A stretch of 64,000 nucleotides of DNA from Plebeiibacterium sediminum (GCF_026013605.1 NZ_JAPDPJ010000005.1:62001-126000); one strand, 5' to 3'. Counted from the first letter of the stretch, positions 8,248-16,877 are shown. Notes: a model not told the origin generated them from the letters alone. Translations and numbers: made by a program.

Positions 8248-9024
8248 TTAAACCTGTTCTTTTTCAGTAGTATTAGGATTCTCTTCAATAAGCCAACTGT
8301 CAACATCAGTCATCCAAGCTTCAATAATTAGTTCCTCTTCCATAATATTCTGACTAAAGTTACTTAGTTCCTCCTGGTTCATTTGCTCAGGTGCTAACCA
8401 GGTACAACATTGAACCATCCAGTCTTCAATAGGTAATTCTTCTTCAACTACAGAGTTAAGTTCGTTCCATTGTGCAGCAGTTACAACGGGAACATCCCAA
8501 CTTTCAACAGATAACATCCAAGATTGCAATTCTAATTCAGTTTCTGCTTCTGAGAATAAGGATGCAGTACTGGTAGTTAACCATTCATTTGTTGATAGCA
8601 TCCAATCTTCAATAACAAGAGCTTCCTCTTCATATTCTGCAGCAACAATATTTGATGTAGTTGTTGGAGTAAACCATTCAGATGTATTAAGCATCCAGTC
8701 TTCAATAGCTAATGGTTCTTCTGTGTAAGAAACTGTCGTATTTGCAGTAACAGGTTCTGCTAGCCAGGATGAGTAATCTAGCATCCAGTCTTCTATTTCA
8801 AGGGCAGCTTCATCTTCTGCAAATTCTGCAGATGTAGGTAATTGGTGTCTGTTTGCTTCATATATTGAAGATGATACTTCAGAAGTATATTCATAAGACT
8901 TAAACATTTCTTTTTCCTGAAATTGTAAGGTCTTATAGATTCCAAATGCTAATAAAAGAACAGTGACAGTAATTAATACTCCAATTACGTTTAAATAGTG
9001 ATGATGATTTACATGTGTTTTCAT
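8248..9024 (-). CDS. Single-span membrane protein with six Trp-Met repeats, unknown function
   Basis: I do not recognise a named family. The 258-residue protein starts with a His-rich segment (MKTHVNHHHY), then one membrane helix at about 11-32, then an acidic region. The region contains six copies of a degenerate unit of the form (E/A)L-x-IEDWML-xxxx-W. First-Trp positions are 80, 110, 141, 169, 202 and 237, and a second Trp lies exactly seven residues later in every copy (87, 117, 148, 176, 209, 244). Repeat spacing is 28-35 residues, linked by Thr/Ser/Glu-rich sequence. With few Lys or Arg after the helix, the repeats could be exported or cytosolic. A strong Shine-Dalgarno site lies 8 bases before the ATG, rare for this phylum. 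The gene stands alone. Confidence 0.8.
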   Translation of the reverse strand: MKTHVNHHHYLNVIGVLITVTVLLLAFGIYKTLQFQEKEMFKSYEYTSEVSSSIYEANRHQLPTSAEFAEDEAALEIEDWMLDYSSWLAEPVTANTTVSYTEEPLAIEDWMLNTSEWFTPTTTSNIVAAEYEEEALVIEDWMLSTNEWLTTSTASLFSEAETELELQSWMLSVESWDVPVVTAAQWNELNSVVEEELPIEDWMVQCCTWLAPEQMNQEELSNFSQNIMEEELIIEAWMTDVDSWLIEENPNTTEKEQV

Positions 9025-9032
9025 TGCTTTAT

Positions 9033-9037
9033 CCTCC
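9033..9037 (-). promoter_or_regulatory. Strong Shine-Dalgarno site for the Trp-Met repeat gene
   Basis: The minus strand reads CTGGAGGATAAAGCAATG: GGAGG with an 8-base spacer to ATG at 9024. Most starts in this window lack such a site. Confidence 0.7.
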
Positions 9038-9206
9038 AGTTATTTGTTTAATCTGATAACTAGATTTCATTTTCTGTGCCGAAAGCTGTAAAAAGCAGAT
9101 ATGTAGTTCTTTAGGTTGTTGGTTCTTGCATTTAGATAAGTTTATAATGAACGAAATAGCACGAAATAGTGTTCGAAAATGAACGGGTAGTTTAGTGGAA
9201 ATAAAA

Positions 9207-9228
9207 AAGGGACTTAATCAAGTCCCTT
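9207..9228 (-). terminator. Terminator overlapping the end of the coiled-coil membrane gene
   Basis: Inverted repeat AAGGGACTT (9207-9215) and AAGTCCCTT (9220-9228), followed on the minus strand by six T. The stop codon of the gene at 9214 lies inside the stem. Confidence 0.8.
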
Positions 9229-9840
9229 ATATTTTTGTTTTAACTTATTTAAATCTCTTGCTAAAGTTTGTTCTCTTTCCAGCGCCCATTTTCTATGCGC
9301 ATCAAACTCTTCCTGTTTATCAATTAAATCTTGTTTAGTTTTTGCAGTAACCGCATGACTGCGTTTAAACAGCAAAAACATGATAACAAATGCTGCAGCA
9401 AAAACAAAAACCAAACTCCAAACAATAACATTGTAAGTACCTTTCCCCATTAAAATACCTAAGAATGCAAAACTGTCTTTTTGTTTTGAAATCAGTGTCA
9501 GTTTTTCATTTGTTTCTTTTAGGTCAGCTTTAAGACTGTTGATTTCGCTTTTTTGATTTTCACTTTCAGTTTCAAGCTTTGTAATCGATTCTTTCAGAAC
9601 TTTGACAGAATCAAGCGCATTGTCCTTAATTTTATGGAGCCAGGTTCTTTTTACAACTTGATAAGCCTCGTATGATTCAGACTTTTTAATGATGTAATTA
9701 AACTGACTTTCAAGAGTACCTTCATCCAATCCGGATTTGTTTTCTTCGGTTTCATTTTGTGCACTAATTGTTATTGCGCTGAATAAGAAAATAGTACTTA
9801 AAAATAGAGCTCTAAAAATAGTTGTTTTCACGGTATTCAT
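9214..9840 (-). CDS. Signal-peptide, coiled-coil, single-span membrane protein of unknown function
   Basis: A 208-residue protein. A signal peptide comes first (FLFSAITISAQ, cleavage near residue 28). Then LDEGTLESQFNYIIKKSESYEAYQVVKRTW, a coiled coil at about 75-125 (VKVLKESITKLETE and on), one membrane helix at about 138-160, and a second charged helix rich in Glu/Arg/Lys to the C-terminus. This outline matches a protein widespread in Bacteroidota that I recall being labelled tRNA (guanine-N1)-methyltransferase in databases. Nothing here resembles a methyltransferase, so that label should not be transferred. A role as an envelope-spanning structural or scaffold factor is only a guess. Confidence 0.8.
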   Translation of the reverse strand: MNTVKTTIFRALFLSTIFLFSAITISAQNETEENKSGLDEGTLESQFNYIIKKSESYEAYQVVKRTWLHKIKDNALDSVKVLKESITKLETESENQKSEINSLKADLKETNEKLTLISKQKDSFAFLGILMGKGTYNVIVWSLVFVFAAAFVIMFLLFKRSHAVTAKTKQDLIDKQEEFDAHRKWALEREQTLARDLNKLKQKYKGLD

Positions 9841-9904
9841 GTTTAAAATGTTGTGTTGTGATTATATATTATCAAAATAACGTAAAAAATTGGAAAAAAG
9901 TAAA

Positions 9905-9933
9905 TAAAAAAACCCGCTACTTTCGCAGCGGGC
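9905..9933 (-). terminator. Rho-independent terminator of mdh
   Basis: The minus strand has stem CCCGCTGC and GTAGCGGG around a GAAA tetraloop (9913-9932), followed by seven T. It is just downstream of the mdh stop at 9956. Confidence 0.9.
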
Positions 9934-9955
9934 TATATTTTGTAAGTAATTGAGA

Positions 9956-10879
9956 TTACTTATTTAGTACTTCCATTACTTCTAAAACGTGTTGTCTACT
10001 TGTTTCTAATAATGCTTTTTCTTCATCATTAAGTTTAAGCTCAATAACTTTTTCAACACCATTTTTACCAAGAACAACAGGAACGCCTAAATAACAATCA
10101 TCAATTCCATATTCTCCTTCTAGTTTAATACAAACTGGGAATACTCTTTTTTGATCTTTAACGATTGCTTCAACCATTTGAGCAGCAGCTGACCCTGGAG
10201 CATACCAAGCAGAAGTTCCCATTAATTTAACTAATTCACCACCACCAAATTTAGTTCTTTCAATAATAGCGTTTAGTTTTTCTTCTTCAATTAATTCAGT
10301 AACCGGAATACCTCCAACAGTAGTGTAACGAGGAAGTGGAACCATAGTATCACCATGACCTCCCATAAGTACTGCTTGAATATCTTTTGGAGAAACATTT
10401 AATTCCTCTGCTAAGAAAGCTCTGTAACGAGCAGTGTCAAGAATACCAGCCATTCCAATTACTCTTGAGCGAGGGAATTTAGAACTGATATGAGCTTGAT
10501 ATGTCATTACGTCTAATGGATTTGATACAATAACAATGATTGCATCAGGAGAATATTTAACAACACTTTCTGTTACTGTTTTTACAATTCCAGCGTTTGT
10601 TGAAATAAGATCGTCACGGCTCATCCCTGGTTTACGAGGTAAACCTGAAGTGATTATAACTACGTCAGATCCAGCTGTTTTTTCATAGTCGTTTGTTGAA
10701 CCTATAGTGCGAGTGTCATAAAGGTTAATTGGTGCTTTTTGCCAAATATCTAAAGCTTTACCTTCTGCAACACCTTCTTTAATGTCTACTAGAACTACCT
10801 CGTTAGCTACTTCTCGGTAAGCTAAAACGTCAGCGCAGGTAGCTCCTACGTTTCCTGCTCCTACTACAGTTACTTTCAT
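9956..10879 (-). CDS. mdh: Malate dehydrogenase (NAD-dependent)
   Basis: A 307-residue lactate/malate dehydrogenase family enzyme that interconverts malate and oxaloacetate in central metabolism. The Rossmann start VTVVGAGNVGATCA and the Asp in VVLVDI favour NAD. Substrate-binding Arg lie in GLPRKPGMSRDD, which has the malate-type Arg rather than the lactate Gln. The catalytic His is in GGHGDTMVPL, and VSNPLDVMTY is present. Length fits the lactate dehydrogenase-like malate dehydrogenase group of this phylum. It is monocistronic, with a -7 promoter element upstream and a GNRA-loop terminator downstream. Confidence 0.95.
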   Translation of the reverse strand: MKVTVVGAGNVGATCADVLAYREVANEVVLVDIKEGVAEGKALDIWQKAPINLYDTRTIGSTNDYEKTAGSDVVIITSGLPRKPGMSRDDLISTNAGIVKTVTESVVKYSPDAIIVIVSNPLDVMTYQAHISSKFPRSRVIGMAGILDTARYRAFLAEELNVSPKDIQAVLMGGHGDTMVPLPRYTTVGGIPVTELIEEEKLNAIIERTKFGGGELVKLMGTSAWYAPGSAAAQMVEAIVKDQKRVFPVCIKLEGEYGIDDCYLGVPVVLGKNGVEKVIELKLNDEEKALLETSRQHVLEVMEVLNK

Positions 10880-10940
10880 AATTGTATTACTTTAAATTTT
10901 TCTATATTTTGTTTAGTGATATCCTTATAAATAAGAAACA

Positions 10941-10948
10941 CAAATATA
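10941..10948 (-). promoter_or_regulatory. -7 element of a Bacteroidota-type promoter for mdh
   Basis: The minus strand reads TATATTTG, a perfect TAnnTTTG, about 62 bases before the ATG at 10879. The expected -33 position holds only a weak TCTG. Confidence 0.45.
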
Positions 10949-11048
10949 TTAAGTTGATTTTAATTACAGATATTTTTCTTCAATTATCTGTGATGTTTAA
11001 CAACATTAATTATAAAAACTATAGTTTCGGGGTAAAAACGTACCTTTT

Positions 11049-12278
11049 TTAAACTTCAGGTTCTTCTAATAATACTTTATCTCCTTCTTTTAAACCATCA
11101 ATAACTCGCATATGAGTTTCATTTTCACCACTTATAATAACATTTACCTTTTTAATATTGTTCAGATTTTTTTTGTAAACGTATTTGATAGAATCATTTC
11201 CAAATACAGCTTCTCTGGGAACAACTAATGCACTGTCGGTGTCAGATACAATTATTTTATTGTAGGTTGTCATTCCAGGAAGGATCTTCTTGTTGGTATT
11301 TTCAATATTAATTAAGATGGTGAAACCATTCATTCGGGTGCCGGAAATCGCTTGTCCAATATTTGCTATTTTAGTAATTTTTCCTTTGAAAACTTCTTTT
11401 GGAAAAGCATCAATTGTAAGATTAACTTCTTGATTTAATTGAACCTTTGATATATCAATTTCTTTAACAACAGCCTGAGATTCTAATGTGTTTAAATTTG
11501 GAATTGTAGCAATTACCGGCTGCCATCTGCCTACTTCATCATCTACTTTTATTTTTCGTCCACGCCAGCCTTTCCCATAAACTACCATTCCTTCAGAAGG
11601 GGAGGTTACATATAATTTAGATTTTAATTCTTCCAGTTGATTCTTAATGTTTGTTTCATGCTCTAGTCTTTTCTCAAGACGAACTACTTTACTTTTGTGT
11701 TTTTGAATCTCTTTACTGTAATTTCTCTCTGCCGTTTTAAGGTCAAGATTGGCCTTTTTTAAACTAATTTGAGCCTGGCGCTGTGTTGCTTTCGACTCGT
11801 ATTGGGATTGTTCAACGGTTATTTTACTTTCTTCTAAATTGTCTTTAGCATTGATAATGGCATCTCTTTTTTGACTTAATTCAATGGCACTGTCAAGCTT
11901 TGCTGTTTGAAGATTATTTGAAAACTCTTCAATATTATCACTTACCGTTTTTAATCTGCTTTCAACATCAGTAGGATCTAATTTGGCAATGAAATCGCCT
12001 TTTTTAACTTTTTTACCTTCACTAACCAGATCAGTAATCTTAAGGTACCAGATTTCTAATTCATTGTTTTTCATAATGTCAGGAATGTTGATCGTTTCGT
12101 ATTCCTGGGCAACAATTTCACCTTCAGCTATTACTTCTTGTATAAAGTTTGTTCGTTCCACTTTTGCAATGACATTATTGTCAATGTTATCATGGGCAAA
12201 AATTAACCAAGATAGAGCAATAACAACAATAATAATGGAACCATACAAAAGAGGTTTATTCTGGATGAATTTTTTCAT
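11049..12278 (-). CDS. Efflux periplasmic adaptor (HlyD/MacA-like), second copy
   Basis: A 409-residue membrane-fusion protein. One N-terminal membrane helix (about 12-29) is followed by a lipoyl-like half, a long coiled-coil hairpin (about 100-215, rich in Glu/Lys/Gln), the second lipoyl half, and a beta-barrel region (VKEIDISKVQLNQEVNLTIDAFPKEVFKGKITKIANIG). It would bridge an inner-membrane transporter to a TolC channel. It is similar to the first adaptor of the same operon, including the IDISKV and DAFP segments and the IANIGQ segment, so one likely arose from the other. It lies 101 bases downstream of the TolC gene. Confidence 0.85.
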   Translation of the reverse strand: MKKFIQNKPLLYGSIIIVVIALSWLIFAHDNIDNNVIAKVERTNFIQEVIAEGEIVAQEYETINIPDIMKNNELEIWYLKITDLVSEGKKVKKGDFIAKLDPTDVESRLKTVSDNIEEFSNNLQTAKLDSAIELSQKRDAIINAKDNLEESKITVEQSQYESKATQRQAQISLKKANLDLKTAERNYSKEIQKHKSKVVRLEKRLEHETNIKNQLEELKSKLYVTSPSEGMVVYGKGWRGRKIKVDDEVGRWQPVIATIPNLNTLESQAVVKEIDISKVQLNQEVNLTIDAFPKEVFKGKITKIANIGQAISGTRMNGFTILINIENTNKKILPGMTTYNKIIVSDTDSALVVPREAVFGNDSIKYVYKKNLNNIKKVNVIISGENETHMRVIDGLKEGDKVLLEEPEV

Positions 12279-12379
12279 ACCTAAGTGTTTTTCATGTAAG
12301 TCTAATTAGTTCACTGTGTTGTATGAAATAAACTAATTATTTAATGATAGATTCAATTTAAATTTGATTTAGTTGCAAG

Positions 12380-13864
12380 TTATCTCTGTAAGAGATAGTC
12401 CAGTTCTTTGATTAGTGTTGAATTCTCCTTAAAGTCGTGGAGTGTAATCTCTCTTATGTTATAATAACTTTGCCAATAATTTTGAATGCTTTGGATATAA
12501 TTTCTTTTGGCAGCATCAACCGAGTTTCTTGCTGAATTCAGTTTGATAACATCAACTTTCCCGATTAAAAAACGTTGCTTGGTAACATCATATCCTTTTT
12601 GTGCAATTGTATCAGCTTTTGCAGCTATTTTAACCTGATCTTCCTGCATATTAAATCTCATTACCTCCATAAAAACATTTTGCTCAAAATCGATTTTAGC
12701 TTGTTTTATAGAAGCTTCGGTAACCTGCTTGTCTGATTTGGCCATTTGAACCTGTCCTCTTTTTAATCCCCAGTCAATAATCGGTACATTTAAAGAAAGA
12801 CGGGCAATCTGTTGATTATCAAATGGTGCATTATATACATCACTAAATTCCTGAGAGTTTTTATTGTATCCCAGATTTACCTGTACATTTGCATCAATAC
12901 CGTTTCTGCCACGAGCTTCTGCAATTTTACGGTTTGCTTCTATGAGTTGTTGTTCATACGACAAAAGGTCAGGATTATTATCGTAGGCTTTTGTAATAGC
13001 TTGATCAACTTCCACTTTGAAAGATGGAATAGATGAAGGTATTATACATTCCAGATGAATATTTTTTTCTAATCCTAAAAATGAATTGATAGCAGACTTT
13101 GCTTGTTCCAGATTAATTTTTGCCTGACTTAAACTCATTCTTGCATTTAAATAACCAAGTTCAAGGTCGAGCAATTCATCTTGAGTTACAGTTCCAATCT
13201 CAAAGCGACCTTTTCCTATTTGATATAAAGTATCGGCATTAGAAAGGTTTGTTTCCGCAATTTTTATATTTATTTCAGCTTCAGCTAAGCCAAAAAACAT
13301 ATTAACCGTTCTAAGCGAAAGTTCTTGCAAACTTTGTAAGTATTCTTTTTTAGCTTGTTCAAACTCCAAGGGAGCAGATAGCGATCTCCATTTAAATTCA
13401 TTGTATCCATTTAATGGTTGAGTTATTCCAATAGAGATGGGAGCAGAAGAGTAGGATAGGTTACCACTTTCCAAATTTTCAATTCGTCTAAAGTCACTAC
13501 TAGCCGAAATAGATCCTCCGGTAAAAGTAATGTTCTGGGTAAGATCAAGAGATCCGCTGGAAGTAAAGTTTTCATAAGGAGTTAGAACATCTTCTCCATT
13601 TTCATATCTGGTAGTAATGGTTCTCTGATAGTTAATTGGATTTGTATTTAAAACAAGCGAAGGTCTTTTCTCTGCTTTATAACTTCTGTAATTCCAATAT
13701 TTGGCCAGATACATGTTTTTTTGCCTGAATTGGTATATAGATTGTGTTTCTGCAATTTTAATGGCTTCGTCAAGCGTTAGTTTTAAGTGTACATCTTTTT
13801 GTTCCTGAGCTTGAGTTTGAAATATGCTCAACAATAAAAATGTAAGTATTATGAATTGTTTCAT
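12380..13864 (-). CDS. TolC family outer-membrane efflux protein
   Basis: A 494-residue outer-membrane factor with signal peptide (LLLSIFQTQAQ). It has the two-part TolC repeat: long helical stretches such as LGLEKNIHLE preceded by ARMSLSQAKINLEQAKSA, and a second half with IEANRKIAEARGRNG then SLNVPIIDWGLKRGQVQMAK. The latter is the typical (V/L)P-(I/L)-D-W-G-R/K signature. It forms the trimeric exit duct of a tripartite efflux or secretion system. It lies between the MacB-like permease gene and the second adaptor, on the same strand. Confidence 0.87.
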   Translation of the reverse strand: MKQFIILTFLLLSIFQTQAQEQKDVHLKLTLDEAIKIAETQSIYQFRQKNMYLAKYWNYRSYKAEKRPSLVLNTNPINYQRTITTRYENGEDVLTPYENFTSSGSLDLTQNITFTGGSISASSDFRRIENLESGNLSYSSAPISIGITQPLNGYNEFKWRSLSAPLEFEQAKKEYLQSLQELSLRTVNMFFGLAEAEINIKIAETNLSNADTLYQIGKGRFEIGTVTQDELLDLELGYLNARMSLSQAKINLEQAKSAINSFLGLEKNIHLECIIPSSIPSFKVEVDQAITKAYDNNPDLLSYEQQLIEANRKIAEARGRNGIDANVQVNLGYNKNSQEFSDVYNAPFDNQQIARLSLNVPIIDWGLKRGQVQMAKSDKQVTEASIKQAKIDFEQNVFMEVMRFNMQEDQVKIAAKADTIAQKGYDVTKQRFLIGKVDVIKLNSARNSVDAAKRNYIQSIQNYWQSYYNIREITLHDFKENSTLIKELDYLLQR

Positions 13865-13943
13865 TTCTTTTTTTGTTTAGTTTTCAGATCTTAAGAAGGG
13901 ACCTAAGCTGTAACCTCGATTCTTTTATATAAATGTATTTTTA

Positions 13944-15308
13944 TCAGTGTCTTAATGATTCAACAGGATCTTGTTCTGCGGCTTTTTTTGCAGGTAGATA
14001 ACCAAAAATGACACCAACAGTAGCAGAAACACCAAAAGCAACAATAACGGAAAATGCCGATACAATAGTTTTGATATCAGCCGTTATTTCAATGATGTAA
14101 GCAAATGTAACCCCCAGAAATATTCCGATTAATCCACCAACAACACTAATTAAAGTTGATTCAGCAAGAAACTGCACTATAATATCTTTCCGGGATGCTC
14201 CAATAGCTTGTCTGGTTCCAATTTCACGAATACGTTCCCAAACCGATGCCAACATAATATTCATAATTCCAATACCACCAACAAGTAGAGATATGCCTGC
14301 AATTGCTCCAAGAACAATATTGAAAATATCATTTGTTTTTTGTTGTTGCTTTAACAGTAACTCAGGAACTGTAACCTGAAAATCGTACATTTCAAAATGC
14401 CTTCTTAAAAGCATCCGCTTGATGATATCAGCTGTGATACTGAGTTGTTCTGTTTCTTTAACCTGAACCACAATTTTATCAAGCTGATTTTGAATTTTCT
14501 GTTCTGCCTGATCACCACTTGCATTTCCTCGACCCCTGCCACGACTCATTCTTTCTAGCACTTCCGGATTAATTCGGGAGCGGTCTTTGAATCGCATTAA
14601 TAGAGTTTTTGATGGGATAAAAACTTTATTGTCTGACGAACTAATTCCCATCTCATCAGAAGCAGAGCTGGTGAAATCTCTTTTTTCAGCAACTCCAACT
14701 ATTTCAAGCCAGTTTTCTCCAATTTTGATATATTTCCCAACCGGGTCTTCCTGATTAAAGAATTTCTGTTTTACATTTTGTCCAATTACACAAACCGGAA
14801 GTCCTTTGGTATTTTGTACCGGATTAAAAATGTTGCCGTTTTCAATTGTTACATTTAATAGAGAGAAATAATCAGAAGATACACCCTCCAGAACAATAGG
14901 ATAACTCTTACCTTGATTAACAGCATAGTAGTTCATTGAAATAACAGGACTAACCTGAGCTACTGAAGGTATTGTTTGTGCAATAGCTTGAGCATCCTGT
15001 AAAGTTAATCCTCTGGATTTTCGTTTTCCTTTGTTTTCCGAATCTTCATCGCCTGATGTTTCACTATCTGAAACCACATCATCTTTTACTGGGGTAATGA
15101 TAATATTGTTGACTCCAACTAATTTAATTTGCTCTAAAACCTCCTGTTGAGCACCTTTTCCAATGGCCAGCATACTAATTACAGCAGCAACACCAAACAT
15201 AATTCCTAAACCGGTAAGTAGTGATTTGACCGTGTTAGCAAGTATGGCCTCAATTGCGATAATAACGTCATGTATATATCGCCTGTAAAGTCTTTGTAGT
15301 TCTTTCAT
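13944..15308 (-). CDS. MacB-like ABC transporter permease (FtsX fold), without ATPase domain
   Basis: A 454-residue permease with one N-terminal membrane helix (about 30-50, LTGLGIMFGVAAVISMLAIG). A large periplasmic domain (about 60-330) contains Arg/Gly-rich and Ser/Asp/Glu-rich loops. Three C-terminal helices follow, with GGIGIMNIMLASVWERIREIGTRQAIGASRKDI, the FtsX signature. The order fits the membrane half of MacB, which couples ATP hydrolysis to export through TolC. No nucleotide-binding domain is fused and none is encoded next to it. The gap to the upstream adaptor gene is 2 bases, so they are co-translated. Confidence 0.87.
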   Translation of the reverse strand: MKELQRLYRRYIHDVIIAIEAILANTVKSLLTGLGIMFGVAAVISMLAIGKGAQQEVLEQIKLVGVNNIIITPVKDDVVSDSETSGDEDSENKGKRKSRGLTLQDAQAIAQTIPSVAQVSPVISMNYYAVNQGKSYPIVLEGVSSDYFSLLNVTIENGNIFNPVQNTKGLPVCVIGQNVKQKFFNQEDPVGKYIKIGENWLEIVGVAEKRDFTSSASDEMGISSSDNKVFIPSKTLLMRFKDRSRINPEVLERMSRGRGRGNASGDQAEQKIQNQLDKIVVQVKETEQLSITADIIKRMLLRRHFEMYDFQVTVPELLLKQQQKTNDIFNIVLGAIAGISLLVGGIGIMNIMLASVWERIREIGTRQAIGASRKDIIVQFLAESTLISVVGGLIGIFLGVTFAYIIEITADIKTIVSAFSVIVAFGVSATVGVIFGYLPAKKAAEQDPVESLRH

Positions 15309-15310
15309 GC

Positions 15311-16645
15311 CTAGTTTAGGTTAGATGCTTGTTGACCTGCGGTTTCTGCAATATTGCTGGAGTCTTTTAAGCTCTCATAAATGTCAAGTCCGATAAATTT
15401 AATATCATCTTCATCCTCAATGTAGGGCTCATGCATTAAAATTTCTTCATCTTCAGAAAGGCCTTGTTTAACTACAACATAATTTCCGTTTTCTGCACCC
15501 TGTTCTATAATTTGTCTTTTAGATGGTGCTTTTTTTCTTATAATATAAGATAAGGAATCATTATGAAACACCGCTTCCAATGGAATATAGATGACATCTT
15601 TTAAGGTGGTTGAACTGATAACATTTGATGTTGTCATGGCTGGTTTCAAATCTTTATCATAACCAAAAACTTTAATGGTTACTTCAAAAACCTTTGTGTC
15701 ACCACCCGGAATTACCTGACCTATGTTTGCCACTTCAACAACTTCTCCATCAAATTCTTTTTCAGGGAAAGCATCAACACCAACTTTTACTTTTTGGCCT
15801 TTCTTAACTTTACTGATATCAATCTCATTGATAAATGTTTTGGATATCATGGAAGTAAGATCCGGGAGTTCTGCTATTTTGGGCATCCAACGAGTTATTG
15901 TAGAACCAACTTTTATTTTGTTACCCATGCGATCAAAGGCATAGATTAACATGCCCGGAGCAGGAGCTTTAATATCAATGGCATCAAATAAATCTCTGAT
16001 TTCTTTAATTTGAGTTCGGGTTCTTTCTACAGCACTTTCGGCTCTGGCCATTGTAATATTGTTCTGTTGTTTTTTTAAATCGTAATTTCTTAGATCCTGA
16101 TCTAATTTACGTTGGGCTTTTTCAACATCAAGGTTGGCCTGACGGATTACTGCCGGAGATTCGTAAACGGATTGCTTTAATATTAATTGTTTTTCTTCCA
16201 GATCAATTCGTGAAGTAACCAATTCATCTCTTAAGTTGCTAAGGTTTATGTTGGTATCTATTCTGGCATCGTCATAAGCATCCAGTTTTTCTGATAAATC
16301 ACTTAGGGCGGCAGTTAGTTTTTCTTCTACAGCACTATGATCTAAAGAGGCAACATAATCACCAGAATCAACAACGGTACCTTCTTCAATAAGATCAGTT
16401 ACTTTAATCTCATATATATTAATAAGTCGTGCAGATAACTCAGAAGGTGCATTAATAGATACAGATTTTTCGGCTTGTAATTGTCCGGTACTGTATACTA
16501 AGGTCTGAAAATCTCCTTGTAAAACATTCGTGGTAACTAGGGTATCGGTATTGGATGTTGTAAATGCCATTTTGTATATAATGAATATAACAGCAAATAA
16601 AAGAAGAAGGATTCCTATCCTTTTTGGGGTTTTTCTTTTAAACAT
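15311..16645 (-). CDS. Efflux periplasmic adaptor (HlyD/MacA-like), first copy
   Basis: A 444-residue membrane-fusion protein with one N-terminal helix (about 9-27), lipoyl halves around a coiled-coil hairpin (about 100-225), and the beta-barrel part INEIDISKVKKGQKVKVGVDAFPEKEFDGEVVEVANIG. It ends in an acidic tail (EPYIEDEDDIKFIG). It is the first gene of a four-gene efflux unit with permease, TolC and a second adaptor. A palindrome lies 68-86 bases before its ATG and could be an operator. Cargo cannot be read; MacAB-type systems export macrolides, peptides or lipids. Confidence 0.86.
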   Translation of the reverse strand: MFKRKTPKRIGILLLLFAVIFIIYKMAFTTSNTDTLVTTNVLQGDFQTLVYSTGQLQAEKSVSINAPSELSARLINIYEIKVTDLIEEGTVVDSGDYVASLDHSAVEEKLTAALSDLSEKLDAYDDARIDTNINLSNLRDELVTSRIDLEEKQLILKQSVYESPAVIRQANLDVEKAQRKLDQDLRNYDLKKQQNNITMARAESAVERTRTQIKEIRDLFDAIDIKAPAPGMLIYAFDRMGNKIKVGSTITRWMPKIAELPDLTSMISKTFINEIDISKVKKGQKVKVGVDAFPEKEFDGEVVEVANIGQVIPGGDTKVFEVTIKVFGYDKDLKPAMTTSNVISSTTLKDVIYIPLEAVFHNDSLSYIIRKKAPSKRQIIEQGAENGNYVVVKQGLSEDEEILMHEPYIEDEDDIKFIGLDIYESLKDSSNIAETAGQQASNLN

Positions 16646-16712
16646 TATGTATAAGTTTAGCTAAATGAATTCGGCATTAAATATAATAACCTATGTTGTT
16701 AAATTAATACGG

Positions 16713-16731
16713 TTCGAAATATTATTTCGAA
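16713..16731. promoter_or_regulatory. Palindrome upstream of the efflux operon, candidate operator
   Basis: TTCGAAATATTATTTCGAA is a perfect 8-bp inverted repeat around three bases, 68-86 bases upstream of the ATG at 16645. Symmetry and position suggest a dimeric regulator site; no regulator gene is adjacent. Confidence 0.4.
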
Positions 16732-16845
16732 AATTTTAAAAAACTAATAGGTTGTTAATAAGGAAAATAGTGTTTTGAGTATAGAAACGTAGATTCCTTA
16801 TTCTAGAATAACGCAGTTTTAAGTAAATTATTTTGTCAAAAAAAA

Positions 16846-16872
16846 ATCCCCATATCAATTTGATATGGGGAT
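16846..16872 (-). terminator. Rho-independent terminator of glmM
   Basis: Perfect 12-bp repeat ATCCCCATATCA (16846-16857) and TGATATGGGGAT (16861-16872) with a 3-base loop, followed on the minus strand by nine T. It overlaps no coding bases. Confidence 0.92.
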
Positions 16873-16877
16873 ATCGC

